Of a DNA stretch of 35,291 nt, positions 16,140-24,128 are shown one piece after another. Both the position numbers and the translations under genes were made by a program. Numbering within the stretch: position 1 is the first letter of the stretch; each line of letters opens with the position of its first letter. The stretch is from the NCBI GenBank assembly GCA_947475095.1, contig CANJLG010000026.1, forward strand, positions 1 to 35,291, written 5' to 3'. Under the pieces are notes generated by a model. It was given only the letters and a program-made list of their open reading frames with translations. It was not told where the DNA came from and did no database searches. This DNA is from Flavobacteriales bacterium. Its GTDB lineage: Bacteria > Bacteroidota > Bacteroidia > Flavobacteriales_D > Crocinitomicaceae.

Positions 16140-18281
16140 TTAATTAGGTAGAGGAACTGTGTATACCTTCCACTTAGGATTCGCTGCCGGAGCTGTTAAA
16201 GGATCAAAATTTTCCCCAGTAATTTTAACCTCTGTGCGGCGATTTATTTGGTGTAGCTTGTCGAACTTTTTCTTGTCAGAAGCTTTAAACTGGTTTATAT
16301 ATATTTCCGTTAGAACCTGTTCTTGGCCATTTTCATCTATCCATTTTGCAGGTGATGATTCACCTTTCCCTATCGGATTAATTCGTCTAGGATCGATACC
16401 AACTTTATCAACTAAATAAATATAAACTGCTTTTGCACGGTTTTCTGATAAGGCTTGATTATGTGTCTCGGTATCTCTAGCATCTGTGTGTGAGTATAAA
16501 TCAATTGTGATATCAGGATAGTTGGTAAGTAGACTATCTAAAAACTTCAAGGAATCAGTGGATTTTATGGAATTGTCATCTACAAAACTCCATTGATCGA
16601 CAGGATATCTAATTTCAGGAGTTCGAAGTTCGTACTTAGGTAAAAGCGGAATTTCCAATAAGAAACTTTGATTCCGGTCTAATCCTATTGTTGAGCATTT
16701 AGCTCCTTTATTATTCTCAAAATACTTATCTTTTGATGCAATAACAGTATAATTAATCTCACCATTGATATAACGTTTCCCATCTTGTTTCTTGTCCAAT
16801 TTAATGGTTGATCCTTTTTCATTGGTAACTCCTTCCCATACACTTCCGTCAGATCCAGTTACAATAACCTTCGCATCTGAAAGCTTTTTAACTTTTTTAC
16901 CTGCTTCGTATACCACTACCCGTAAATCAAATAGAACCGGAGGTATTGAAAAACTCCAAATATCAGGAGTGTATTCTTTATTTGCTCCCATTTTTCTTTC
17001 TGAAGTAAAATAGCCCCTTGTTCCGTCAAAATCTGCCATTGCATAATCATTTGCAGGAGAGTTTATCGGATACATCATGTTAGTAGCCATTCCCCATTTC
17101 GCAGGTTTTTCTTTAGTATTTTCTTCATTAGTTCTTTTCGCATAAAAAATATCAAGTCCACCAATTCCTGGGTGACCATCACTAGCAAAATAAAGCTTAC
17201 CATTAGGCCCCATTGACGGAAACAGTTCATTTCCAGTTGTATTAATCTCTTTGCCCATGTTCGTTGGGATAGAATCCCATACCTTATTTTTTTTGTCATA
17301 CATAACGTACCACAAATCTCTACCGCCCATTCCACCAGGAAGATCACCAGCGAAAATTAACATCATTCCATCGTCAGTAATGCAAGGATGGCCAACTGAT
17401 GAGGTATCACTATTTTTTAGTGTTAGTTTAAGAGCGTTATCCCAATCATCGCCTGCCTTAGTTACCATCCAAATATCACAACCTAGATTTTGCTTAGCTC
17501 TTGAAGGACATCTTGTGAAGTAAAGTGTATTACGCTTTGCATCCATGCAGGCAGTACCTTCATTATCTGCGGTATTAATAATTAAATTATCATCAAGGCT
17601 TTTTATATTGGTAAGTGCTCCTTTTGCATCAAATTCTGCCGACCATAAATCCATAAATTTTTCTCCTGTTATCGGGTCTCTTTCTTTAGTCGATAATTCT
17701 TCTCTCCCAGTACCAAAAATAATGAGCATCCCTTTTTTGTCGATAAATGAAGGAGCCATATCAAATTGTGGTTTATTTAACTTCTGCTCACTTTTAATGA
17801 CAAAAATTGATTCTTCTGCATCGAAAGCTTTAAAACTCTTGCATGATTTAATGCCAGCTTCTGCATCATGAGAAAGATCACTTGGTGAAACACGCTTTTT
17901 ATATTCTTCGTAACTTTTAATGGCCAAATCAAATTTACCCATCATTCGCTGCATTTCAGCTTGCCAAAAATAAAGCAAAGGTTGAACTTCATAGTATTTT
18001 AATTCTATAGATGACCCATACCACTCGTTCGCTTTGTCATATTGCTCCATGTTTCTGTAACATTCAGCTATTCTAAAAGCCATGTCTCCTTTTTGTGAAA
18101 TACTTTTATTCTTAACGCCTAATTTTGTAAAGGCTGACTGCAACTTTGGCAAAGCTTCAAAATAACGCCCACCATCAAATGATTTGACAGCTTCAGAAAT
18201 GTATTTAGGAACAACTGCCTGAGCATTTAAAACGGTAAAACACGCTAAATTGATAATGGTGATTAGTATTATTGTCTTCAT
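16140..18281 (-). CDS. OmpA-family protein with TPR, beta-propeller and carboxypeptidase-regulatory-like domains (PorE-like)
   Basis: A 713-residue envelope protein with a signal peptide (MKTIILITIINLACFTVLNAQA). Domain order: TPR-like helices (about 25-150; FEALPKLQSAF, YDKANEWYGSSIELK), PD40-type beta-propeller blades (about 175-440; GHPCITDDGMMLIFAGD, NELFPSMGPNGKLYFASDGHPGIGG), a carboxypeptidase-regulatory-like fold (about 450-545) and an OmpA peptidoglycan-binding domain (about 575-705; YSHTDARDTETHNQALSENRA, NRRTEVKITG). This is the architecture described for PorE of the T9SS, which links the machine to peptidoglycan. Bacteroidota also encode other proteins of this shape, so a T9SS role is likely but not proven. 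A clear lipobox is missing: the Cys of INLAC lacks Leu at -3. Confidence 0.85.
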   Translation of the reverse strand: MKTIILITIINLACFTVLNAQAVVPKYISEAVKSFDGGRYFEALPKLQSAFTKLGVKNKSISQKGDMAFRIAECYRNMEQYDKANEWYGSSIELKYYEVQPLLYFWQAEMQRMMGKFDLAIKSYEEYKKRVSPSDLSHDAEAGIKSCKSFKAFDAEESIFVIKSEQKLNKPQFDMAPSFIDKKGMLIIFGTGREELSTKERDPITGEKFMDLWSAEFDAKGALTNIKSLDDNLIINTADNEGTACMDAKRNTLYFTRCPSRAKQNLGCDIWMVTKAGDDWDNALKLTLKNSDTSSVGHPCITDDGMMLIFAGDLPGGMGGRDLWYVMYDKKNKVWDSIPTNMGKEINTTGNELFPSMGPNGKLYFASDGHPGIGGLDIFYAKRTNEENTKEKPAKWGMATNMMYPINSPANDYAMADFDGTRGYFTSERKMGANKEYTPDIWSFSIPPVLFDLRVVVYEAGKKVKKLSDAKVIVTGSDGSVWEGVTNEKGSTIKLDKKQDGKRYINGEINYTVIASKDKYFENNKGAKCSTIGLDRNQSFLLEIPLLPKYELRTPEIRYPVDQWSFVDDNSIKSTDSLKFLDSLLTNYPDITIDLYSHTDARDTETHNQALSENRAKAVYIYLVDKVGIDPRRINPIGKGESSPAKWIDENGQEQVLTEIYINQFKASDKKKFDKLHQINRRTEVKITGENFDPLTAPAANPKWKVYTVPLPN

Positions 18282-18321
18282 AAATTGGGTTTAAAATGCA
18301 GTTAAAATTTAATAAGGCTAA

Positions 18322-18329
18322 CAAAAATA
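18322..18329 (-). promoter_or_regulatory. Candidate promoter -7 box of the OmpA-family gene (TATTTTTG)
   Basis: Minus-strand TATTTTTG matches TAnnTTTG exactly, giving a leader of about 35 bases. The surroundings are very AT-rich and no TTG lies at 19 bases upstream, so chance is possible. Confidence 0.4.
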
Positions 18330-18340
18330 AAAAAAAAAAA

Positions 18341-19366
18341 TTAATTTACCATTGTATATGCCTCCCAACGTTGAATTAAAGTTTCCATACCATCGTTTAA
18401 GGCTGAAGAGAAGGCCATTTTTGCCTTTGTTTCAGGATGTATAAAACCCAATGTTTTGGCATGAAGTGCTTGCCCTGGAAGCAATTCAAAGCAAGATTCA
18501 ATAAATTTTTTGTGCGAACTTGTATTTGGGCCACGTAATATTTTATTCCCCCCATATTCTGGGTCATTAAAGAGTGGATGACCAATTGATTGCAAATGAA
18601 CTCGAATTTGATGCGTTCGGCCTGTTTCAAGTCGGCATTCGAGTAAGCTTGCCCAACCATAATTTTTTAATACCGAATAATGTGTAACGGCATGTTTGCC
18701 AGTATCTCCATCTGGAAAGACGGCCATTACTTTTCTGTTTTTTATTGATCTTCCTACATGCTTTGTAATTGTTCCGCCTTCCTTAACATCTCCCCAAACC
18801 AATGCCCAATAAGTTCTTTCGGTTGTTTTATCGTAAAACTGTTTTGCCAAGTGGGTTAAGGCATCTTCTGTTTTCGCAACTAATAAAACACCAGAGGTAT
18901 TTTTATCGATTCGGTGCACAAGTCCGGGTCTTCCGTAATAGTTTTTTGGCATGGAAGGCAAATTATTAAAATGAAAAATCAAGGCGTTGAGCAATGTGCC
19001 AGAATAATTACCATAGCCAGGATGAACAACCATATTAACCGATTTGTTGACCACTATAAGGGTGTCATCCTCGAAAACAATTTGAATGGGAATATCTTGG
19101 GCAATGAGTTCAATTTCCCTCACTGGATAGGGCATCACGATTGAAATTACATCGTGTGGCTTTACTCGGTAGTTTTGTTTAACAACAGTGCCGTTCACTA
19201 ACACATTGCCATTTCTTGCTGCAACTTGAATTTTGTTTCTCGAGGTATTGGGAATTCGATCTAATAAAAATTTATCAATTCGAAGTAGGTCTTGGCCCGG
19301 ATCTGCACTAAATCGATGATGTTCAAATAATTCATCTTCGGGTTCTAGCCCAACATCTTCTATCAC
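18341..19366 (-). CDS. rluD: RluA-family 23S rRNA pseudouridine synthase, RluD type
   Basis: Converts specific uridines of 23S rRNA (helix 69 for RluD) to pseudouridine. The 341-residue protein has an N-terminal S4 RNA-binding domain (about 28-80; LRIDKFLLDRI, ARNGNVLVNG) and the catalytic motif GRPGLVHRIDKNTSGVLLVAK with nucleophile D154; RTHQIRVHLQSIGHPLFND is also typical. Its start overlaps the stop of the upstream T9SS cargo gene by four bases, so it is translated from the same mRNA as the PASTA gene. As I recall, PASTA and rluD genes are often neighbours in Flavobacteriia. Confidence 0.94.
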   Translation of the reverse strand: MIEDVGLEPEDELFEHHRFSADPGQDLLRIDKFLLDRIPNTSRNKIQVAARNGNVLVNGTVVKQNYRVKPHDVISIVMPYPVREIELIAQDIPIQIVFEDDTLIVVNKSVNMVVHPGYGNYSGTLLNALIFHFNNLPSMPKNYYGRPGLVHRIDKNTSGVLLVAKTEDALTHLAKQFYDKTTERTYWALVWGDVKEGGTITKHVGRSIKNRKVMAVFPDGDTGKHAVTHYSVLKNYGWASLLECRLETGRTHQIRVHLQSIGHPLFNDPEYGGNKILRGPNTSSHKKFIESCFELLPGQALHAKTLGFIHPETKAKMAFSSALNDGMETLIQRWEAYTMVN

Positions 19367-21567
19367 TGCTTGATTACTTTATAGACCTTCGAAGTGTAGC
19401 TTGGACTACTAATAAAATATACACCTGCATTAAAAGGCGCAAGGTCTATGATATCTGTTACTGAGGTAGCAATTAGCTGCCCAAGTTGGTTGTATACATA
19501 GATTGGGAAAATTTGTCCATCTTCAAAGGATACATTGAGGATATCTTTTGTCGGATTGGGGTAAATAGTTAAGGTGTTTTCTACTGCTTCAGGGCTATTT
19601 AGGATCGCATCTAATTGTGTTGAAAAAATAGGCCGCAACATCGCAGACCCACTGAATGGCGCAGTAAACCAATTGTCCCCTCCATCAACAGAATAGCGAA
19701 TGGTTGTGTGATTATCAATATTTCTATCTAAGCCTAAATTTAAACGATCAGGATCTAATTGCCTCCAGCCAACAAAAAATGTTGTACCAACAGCAATCTT
19801 AACGGTATCTGCGAAATAATAGGTTTGGTAGTTATTTTGCCCGTTAACATAGCTTGGTTGCCGTGGTGAAAAAGCATTGTCTTCATACAATACATTTCCC
19901 GGTTGGCCATTGTCATTATCCCAAACAGTGAGCAAAAATAGTTTCTGAGAAACATCAATCACTGAGGGCATAAAACATAAATCTATCCCTATTAGCGAGT
20001 CTGCTTCGTAAGCATCAAATTGAATAGCTAAGCGTGCTTGGGTTCCTGTAGGTCCAAATGCGGCTTCTGCTGATCCATCATCATAGCTGTAGTAATTTGA
20101 AAAGCGCTGCTTAAAGGATGTTGAGTCATTTTGATATAAATTAGGAAATTGCGCCGACGCCAAACTTACGACATCAAATACTTGTGAAATACCCGATAAT
20201 ACTCTACTATATTCATATCCTGTACTAAGGTCATGGTAGGAATTTAAAAATGAGCTTGGATCATAGTTAATCTGCCCTTCCGCCAAAAGAAAACCCGGAA
20301 GAACATATAGGCCTTGCTGCACATTATTATTATAAACAGTTACCTGCCCATTTTGATAGTTCTCAGCTGAGGTACTCCCGTTGTATAAATTAACAAATAA
20401 TGAATCAGTCATTTTGCTACCACTGCTCGCCTTATAATGGTCCCACGGCACTGATGTATACGTTTTCAAAAGCGAATTGATTGGATAGGAGAAAGCAAAA
20501 TCTTTGAAGGTGGTGTCGTTGAAAGATGACAGATTTCTCAAGTGAACATAATCGATGTGAAAGTGGTCAAGTGCACCAGATAATCCACCATAATTACGAA
20601 ACCTAAATTGAAAACCAGGCTTGAAGAATTTACTGTCAGTAATAGCTACGTGCACTGCCTTAAATGGGATGGTAGGGCCACCTGAAACACTCCAAATATG
20701 AAACCATTGACTTAAATCTGGTGCGTAAAATTCCAAGAGCAATGAATCACCACTTTCGGGAACATCGCCAAATCCTTGTGGTTGATATAAAAAACTAAAA
20801 TAGACCGAATCTGAGGCGTCATAATTCCCCATATTCATTGGCTTTGATGTTAGTTTGTCGCCATAATTTGTAACATTAGTTCCAATTTGGTAAGGGTATC
20901 CATTTTCATTTAAGCCATCAAAAGTAGCAACCCCTAAAGACCTCGGATTCACACCGAAGCGATAATTATGATAGGCAAAGTGGTCAATCCAAATTTTAGA
21001 TGAATCAGTAATAGTTTGAAAAAATTGCCTTGCTGAATCTTGAAAATAAGCAGGGTTTGTGATCCAAATCGTATCACTAATGTCTGGAATGCCGATCGTA
21101 TCGTAAATATAATAAGGGGGATACAAACTGAGTGTGTTATAAACGACGGGATATTGCATTAAATTACCAACTTTAATCAAGGTGTCCGAAAAAGGAATAT
21201 CGTTTGTTGTTGACGTTGTTGCATTATAGATCCTCCGAAATGTTGCTTGATTAGTAAATAAAGCATCGTTATTTAAAACCATATTTGTTGCAGCATCTTT
21301 TAAGCGGAAGTATAATTGGCTTGTGGTGCTAGGGTCATTAAAATTCGGGCTGTATGCTTGAAATTTATTGGAAGAAAAATCATCAAAAAACGGAAGGGAA
21401 ATAGTATCGATAGCATAAACGAATGTACTATCTATCGAATTTAAGTCTTTTTTTATAGTAAGTGGAATAATGTTTAAATTCTGACATACTTCGCCTATAC
21501 TAATCCCTTGAGATATAGCATTTTGAACAAAAAATAGCGTAAAGGCAAGCAATAATTTTTTTCTCAT
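19363..21567 (-). CDS. T9SS type A sorting-domain protein, large secreted
   Basis: A 734-residue secreted protein of unknown function. A signal peptide (MRKKLLLAFTLFFVQNAISQ) leads into a long beta-rich body rich in Ser, Thr, Asn and aromatic residues with few cysteines. Parts resemble jelly-roll/carbohydrate-binding-like folds (FDDFSSNKFQAYSPNFND near 60; FRFRNYGGLSGALDHFHIDYVHL near 325), seen in Bacteroidota surface proteins. The C-terminus is a type A sorting domain (LTIYPNPTKDILNVSFEDG, ending VYKVIKQ), so T9SS export is expected. It abuts the PASTA gene with no gap and overlaps rluD by four bases, an unusual place for a cargo gene. No catalytic motif is recognised. Confidence 0.88.
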   Translation of the reverse strand: MRKKLLLAFTLFFVQNAISQGISIGEVCQNLNIIPLTIKKDLNSIDSTFVYAIDTISLPFFDDFSSNKFQAYSPNFNDPSTTSQLYFRLKDAATNMVLNNDALFTNQATFRRIYNATTSTTNDIPFSDTLIKVGNLMQYPVVYNTLSLYPPYYIYDTIGIPDISDTIWITNPAYFQDSARQFFQTITDSSKIWIDHFAYHNYRFGVNPRSLGVATFDGLNENGYPYQIGTNVTNYGDKLTSKPMNMGNYDASDSVYFSFLYQPQGFGDVPESGDSLLLEFYAPDLSQWFHIWSVSGGPTIPFKAVHVAITDSKFFKPGFQFRFRNYGGLSGALDHFHIDYVHLRNLSSFNDTTFKDFAFSYPINSLLKTYTSVPWDHYKASSGSKMTDSLFVNLYNGSTSAENYQNGQVTVYNNNVQQGLYVLPGFLLAEGQINYDPSSFLNSYHDLSTGYEYSRVLSGISQVFDVVSLASAQFPNLYQNDSTSFKQRFSNYYSYDDGSAEAAFGPTGTQARLAIQFDAYEADSLIGIDLCFMPSVIDVSQKLFLLTVWDNDNGQPGNVLYEDNAFSPRQPSYVNGQNNYQTYYFADTVKIAVGTTFFVGWRQLDPDRLNLGLDRNIDNHTTIRYSVDGGDNWFTAPFSGSAMLRPIFSTQLDAILNSPEAVENTLTIYPNPTKDILNVSFEDGQIFPIYVYNQLGQLIATSVTDIIDLAPFNAGVYFISSPSYTSKVYKVIKQ

Positions 21568-22401
21568 TTATTCTTCCTTTTCTATATCATTAGGTTGTTC
21601 AAATCCTTCTTCTTTGATAAATGCACCTAACCTAATTACAATGGTATTTGATCGAAAAGTTTTAGTGCCAGGAATGAATTCAGGACTTTGCATTAACACA
21701 CGAGCTGCTAGGCTGTCTTCATGCGTTAAGCATTCATCAAAGCGCATCAAATACGGGCATTTCAAACTATCAAAAATTACTAGGCATGCGGCCATATCTA
21801 AACCAACAAGGTCAGGTATAGGCATTGATTTTTCTTCATCTTTTTGACCGACGATTAAGGTTATCTGAGATCCAATTTGGATTTGCTCGCCTGGCTTAAT
21901 TTGCCTACCCAAGTATAGTTGTTCAATAACAGCACCGCTTCTTTCAGAAATTATTTTGTATTTAATAATATATTTTAGTCCTCTTGCCGCCAAAACAGTT
22001 TCCGCAAATTGGATTTGTTTATCTACTAAGCTAGGCATGTCTACTAGTTTAGTAGCTTTTGTTACACGAAATGAAATTATCCTTCCTGTTTTTACATAGA
22101 TTTTAGAACTGGCAGTCCCCATAGGATTCTGATCAATTATGGTCCCGGGTGGTTTTGTGATATCATACACGGAATCTAATATTTGGTATTCTAAACCTAG
22201 ATTTTTAATTTTATTTTTAGCGTCTTCGGAATTTGTTCCAATGAAATTGGGTAGAAATATTTTTTCTCCATGATTAGTAGAGTAGTTGAGGTAAAAAAAT
22301 AATGACAAAATCACCACCACATAAAATAAAAGCACTAGGCCAAAATGTTTGACGAAGTGTTTTGAAAATAAAAAAGCGGATATATTTTTAATTTTACTCA
22401 T
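21568..22401 (-). CDS. PASTA-domain membrane protein
   Basis: A 277-residue protein with a short cytoplasmic N-terminus, one membrane helix (about 20-42, FGLVLLFYVVVILSLFFYL) and three PASTA domains outside (about 45-115, 116-188, 190-262), each with the typical PxxxG or PSLVDK-like start and V-x-V-x-x-G-like ends. PASTA domains bind muropeptides or lipid II in Ser/Thr kinases and penicillin-binding proteins, but no kinase or transpeptidase domain is present. It is the first gene of the cluster with the T9SS cargo gene and rluD. The acidic tail (IKEEGFEQPNDIEKEE) is unusual. A -7 box ends ten bases upstream of the start. Confidence 0.9.
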   Translation of the reverse strand: MSKIKNISAFLFSKHFVKHFGLVLLFYVVVILSLFFYLNYSTNHGEKIFLPNFIGTNSEDAKNKIKNLGLEYQILDSVYDITKPPGTIIDQNPMGTASSKIYVKTGRIISFRVTKATKLVDMPSLVDKQIQFAETVLAARGLKYIIKYKIISERSGAVIEQLYLGRQIKPGEQIQIGSQITLIVGQKDEEKSMPIPDLVGLDMAACLVIFDSLKCPYLMRFDECLTHEDSLAARVLMQSPEFIPGTKTFRSNTIVIRLGAFIKEEGFEQPNDIEKEE

Positions 22402-22411
22402 ATTCTACTTA

Positions 22412-22419
22412 CAAATATA
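22412..22419 (-). promoter_or_regulatory. Candidate promoter -7 box of the PASTA gene (TATATTTG)
   Basis: Minus-strand TATATTTG matches TAnnTTTG exactly and ends ten bases before the ATG, implying a leader of only a few bases. No TTG at 19 bases. Confidence 0.45.
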
Positions 22420-22438
22420 AACAATGTGATTGATATTT

Positions 22439-23122
22439 TTAAAAGTTTGGAGACAATAAATTTGAACTGAAAAAGTCTTCAATGTAAGCGACAGCCTCAT
22501 CAACGGTATCTACAATTTGAAAAAGTGACAGGTCCTTTTCAGATATATTTTTTTCCTCTCCTAACATTACATCTTCAATCCAAGTAATTAGTCCCGCCCA
22601 GTATTTACGGCCTACTAATACGATCGGACGTCGTGCAATTTTATTCGTCTGGATTAATGTAATGGCTTCGAAGAACTCATCCAAAGTGCCAAATCCGCCC
22701 GGCATAATAACAAAAGCTTGCGAATACTTTACAAAAATCACTTTACGGACAAAGAAATAGTCAAATTCTAAATTGTGTTGTTGGTCAATGTATGGGTTGT
22801 GGTGTTGTTCGAAGGGTAAATCTATGTTCAACCCAACCGATGGGCCTTTTCCTTTTTGAGCGCCTTTATTAGCTGCCTCCATGATGCCGGGACCTCCACC
22901 TGATATGATCCCAAACCCTTTTTCTGCTAAACGTTGACCTAGGTCTACAGATAAACCATAGTAAGGGTTTTCCTCTTTGGTACGCGCTGACCCAAAGATA
23001 GAAATGCAAGGCCCAATCTTCGACATGCGGTCGTAGGCTTCGACAAATTCAGACATGATTTTAAAAATTGACCAGCTGTCATTGCTCTTTATGTCGTTCC
23101 AATCTTTTCTTGCTTGTTCCAT
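22439..23122 (-). CDS. LOG-family (TIGR00730) protein
   Basis: A 227-residue Rossmann-fold protein of the LOG family, whose characterised members are cytokinin-nucleoside monophosphate phosphoribohydrolases; many bacterial members were misnamed lysine decarboxylases. The signature PGGFGTLDEFFEAITLIQ is present, along with GSART near the start and GIISGGGPGIMEAANKGA. The N-terminal extension of about 35 residues (MEQARKDWNDIKSNDSWSIF) is found in one bacterial subgroup. The physiological substrate in bacteria is not settled. A perfect -7 box and a perfect inverted repeat lie in the gap to the divergent DUF2279-like gene. Confidence 0.9.
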   Translation of the reverse strand: MEQARKDWNDIKSNDSWSIFKIMSEFVEAYDRMSKIGPCISIFGSARTKEENPYYGLSVDLGQRLAEKGFGIISGGGPGIMEAANKGAQKGKGPSVGLNIDLPFEQHHNPYIDQQHNLEFDYFFVRKVIFVKYSQAFVIMPGGFGTLDEFFEAITLIQTNKIARRPIVLVGRKYWAGLITWIEDVMLGEEKNISEKDLSLFQIVDTVDEAVAYIEDFFSSNLLSPNF

Positions 23123-23141
23123 AGTTAGGTTTAATTTTATA

Positions 23142-23149
23142 CAAAAGTA
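23142..23149 (-). promoter_or_regulatory. Candidate LOG-gene promoter -7 box (TACTTTTG)
   Basis: Minus-strand TACTTTTG matches TAnnTTTG exactly and gives a leader of about 13-16 bases. The nearest TTG lies 23 bases upstream and forms part of the inverted repeat at 23154-23175. Confidence 0.45.
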
Positions 23150-23153
23150 TGAT

Positions 23154-23175
23154 TTGCATCGGCTTAACGATGCAA
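23154..23175. repeat. Perfect 8-base inverted repeat with 6-base spacer in divergent promoter region
   Basis: TTGCATCG, six bases, then CGATGCAA. It lies between the LOG-gene -7 box (23142-23149) and the start of the DUF2279-like gene (23206). The symmetry and place suggest an operator for a dimeric regulator, though a short RNA hairpin is also possible. Confidence 0.55.
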
Positions 23176-23205
23176 TTTCTTATTTATTCCTACCTTCGAA
23201 TTATC

Positions 23206-24078
23206 ATGAGATTAATTTTTCTATTCTCTTTCTTACTTATTTGTCATTGGATTGATGGCCAAGCGAGTCAAAATGATTCTTTAATATACAAGAAACGCTT
23301 GCTTATCACATCAACTTCTTCCGGGTTAGTCTACTCATCTAGTTTGATTGCTTTAAATAATATCTGGTATAAAGATTATCCAAAATCTAATTTTCATTTT
23401 TTTAATGACAGTAGAAATTGGTTGCAAATGGATAAGTGTGGTCATGCTTTTTCTGCTTATGTCTTAAGTCAAAAAACGGGGGAGGTTTTTCGATGGTCAG
23501 GCGCTAAAAAATCATATCCTTGGATAGGTTTCTCAATCGGCATGTCCTACCTTGCTGCACTAGAACTAATGGATGCTTATAACTCAGAGTGGGGGTTTTC
23601 TGGGTATGATGTTGTTGCAAATTTCTCTGGAGGCGCTCTTTATTTAACGCAGGAATTAGTATTCAAAAAGCAACTTGTGATTCCTAAATTTTCATTTAGC
23701 CCTTCTCCATATGCTAAGGTTCGCCCTGAAATTTTGGGTTCTAATTTCTCAGAACAGCTATTAAAAGATTATAACGGTCAAACGTATTGGCTAAGTTTAC
23801 CAATCGGCGCATGGTCATCTAAGGTTAAAAAAATGAATTGGCTTTGTTTAAGTTTTGGCTATAGTGTTGATCAAAAATTGGTGGGAGATGAAAATCTATA
23901 CTTGGATTTTAAGGCTTCGCGACAGTTCTTATTTTCATTGGATGTCGATCTAACGAGACTTCCTATTAAGAATCCTACGCTAAAAAAGGTCTTGTCTCAT
24001 TTGAACATGATAAAGATTCCTTTCCCTGCCTTGTTATTTCAACAGTGTAAAGTGTATGCAAAACCCATTTATTTTTAA
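23206..24078 (+). CDS. DUF2279-like exported protein
   Basis: A 290-residue protein that I start at the ATG at 23206, which gives a clear signal peptide (MRLIFLFSFLLICHWIDGQ, then ASQNDS); the frame is open from an earlier ATG at 23149, but this would overlap the LOG promoter and lose the signal. It resembles DUF2279 / YfiM-like predicted periplasmic proteins: WLQMDKCGHAFSAYVLSQ, then hydrophobic helices (IGFSIGMSYLAALELMDAY) and GFSGYDVVANFSGGALYLTQE. His and Asp in DKCGHAF and GYD could form a site, but function is unknown. A box TACCTTCG (23191-23198) ends seven bases before the ATG. Confidence 0.8.
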   Translation: MRLIFLFSFLLICHWIDGQASQNDSLIYKKRLLITSTSSGLVYSSSLIALNNIWYKDYPKSNFHFFNDSRNWLQMDKCGHAFSAYVLSQKTGEVFRWSGAKKSYPWIGFSIGMSYLAALELMDAYNSEWGFSGYDVVANFSGGALYLTQELVFKKQLVIPKFSFSPSPYAKVRPEILGSNFSEQLLKDYNGQTYWLSLPIGAWSSKVKKMNWLCLSFGYSVDQKLVGDENLYLDFKASRQFLFSLDVDLTRLPIKNPTLKKVLSHLNMIKIPFPALLFQQCKVYAKPIYF

Positions 24079-24080
24079 TA

Positions 24081-24102
24081 AAAAAGGGGCCGAAGCCCCT
24101 TT
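24081..24102. terminator. Bidirectional terminator between the DUF2279-like gene and the giant repeat gene
   Basis: Perfect 8-base stem (24083-24090 with 24095-24102) around a CGAA tetraloop, with an A run on the left that becomes a T run on the minus strand. It lies between two convergent stop codons (24078 and 24129) and best suits the minus-strand gene. Confidence 0.8.
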
Positions 24103-24128
24103 GTAATCCTTAACTATTGTTTCAGCTT

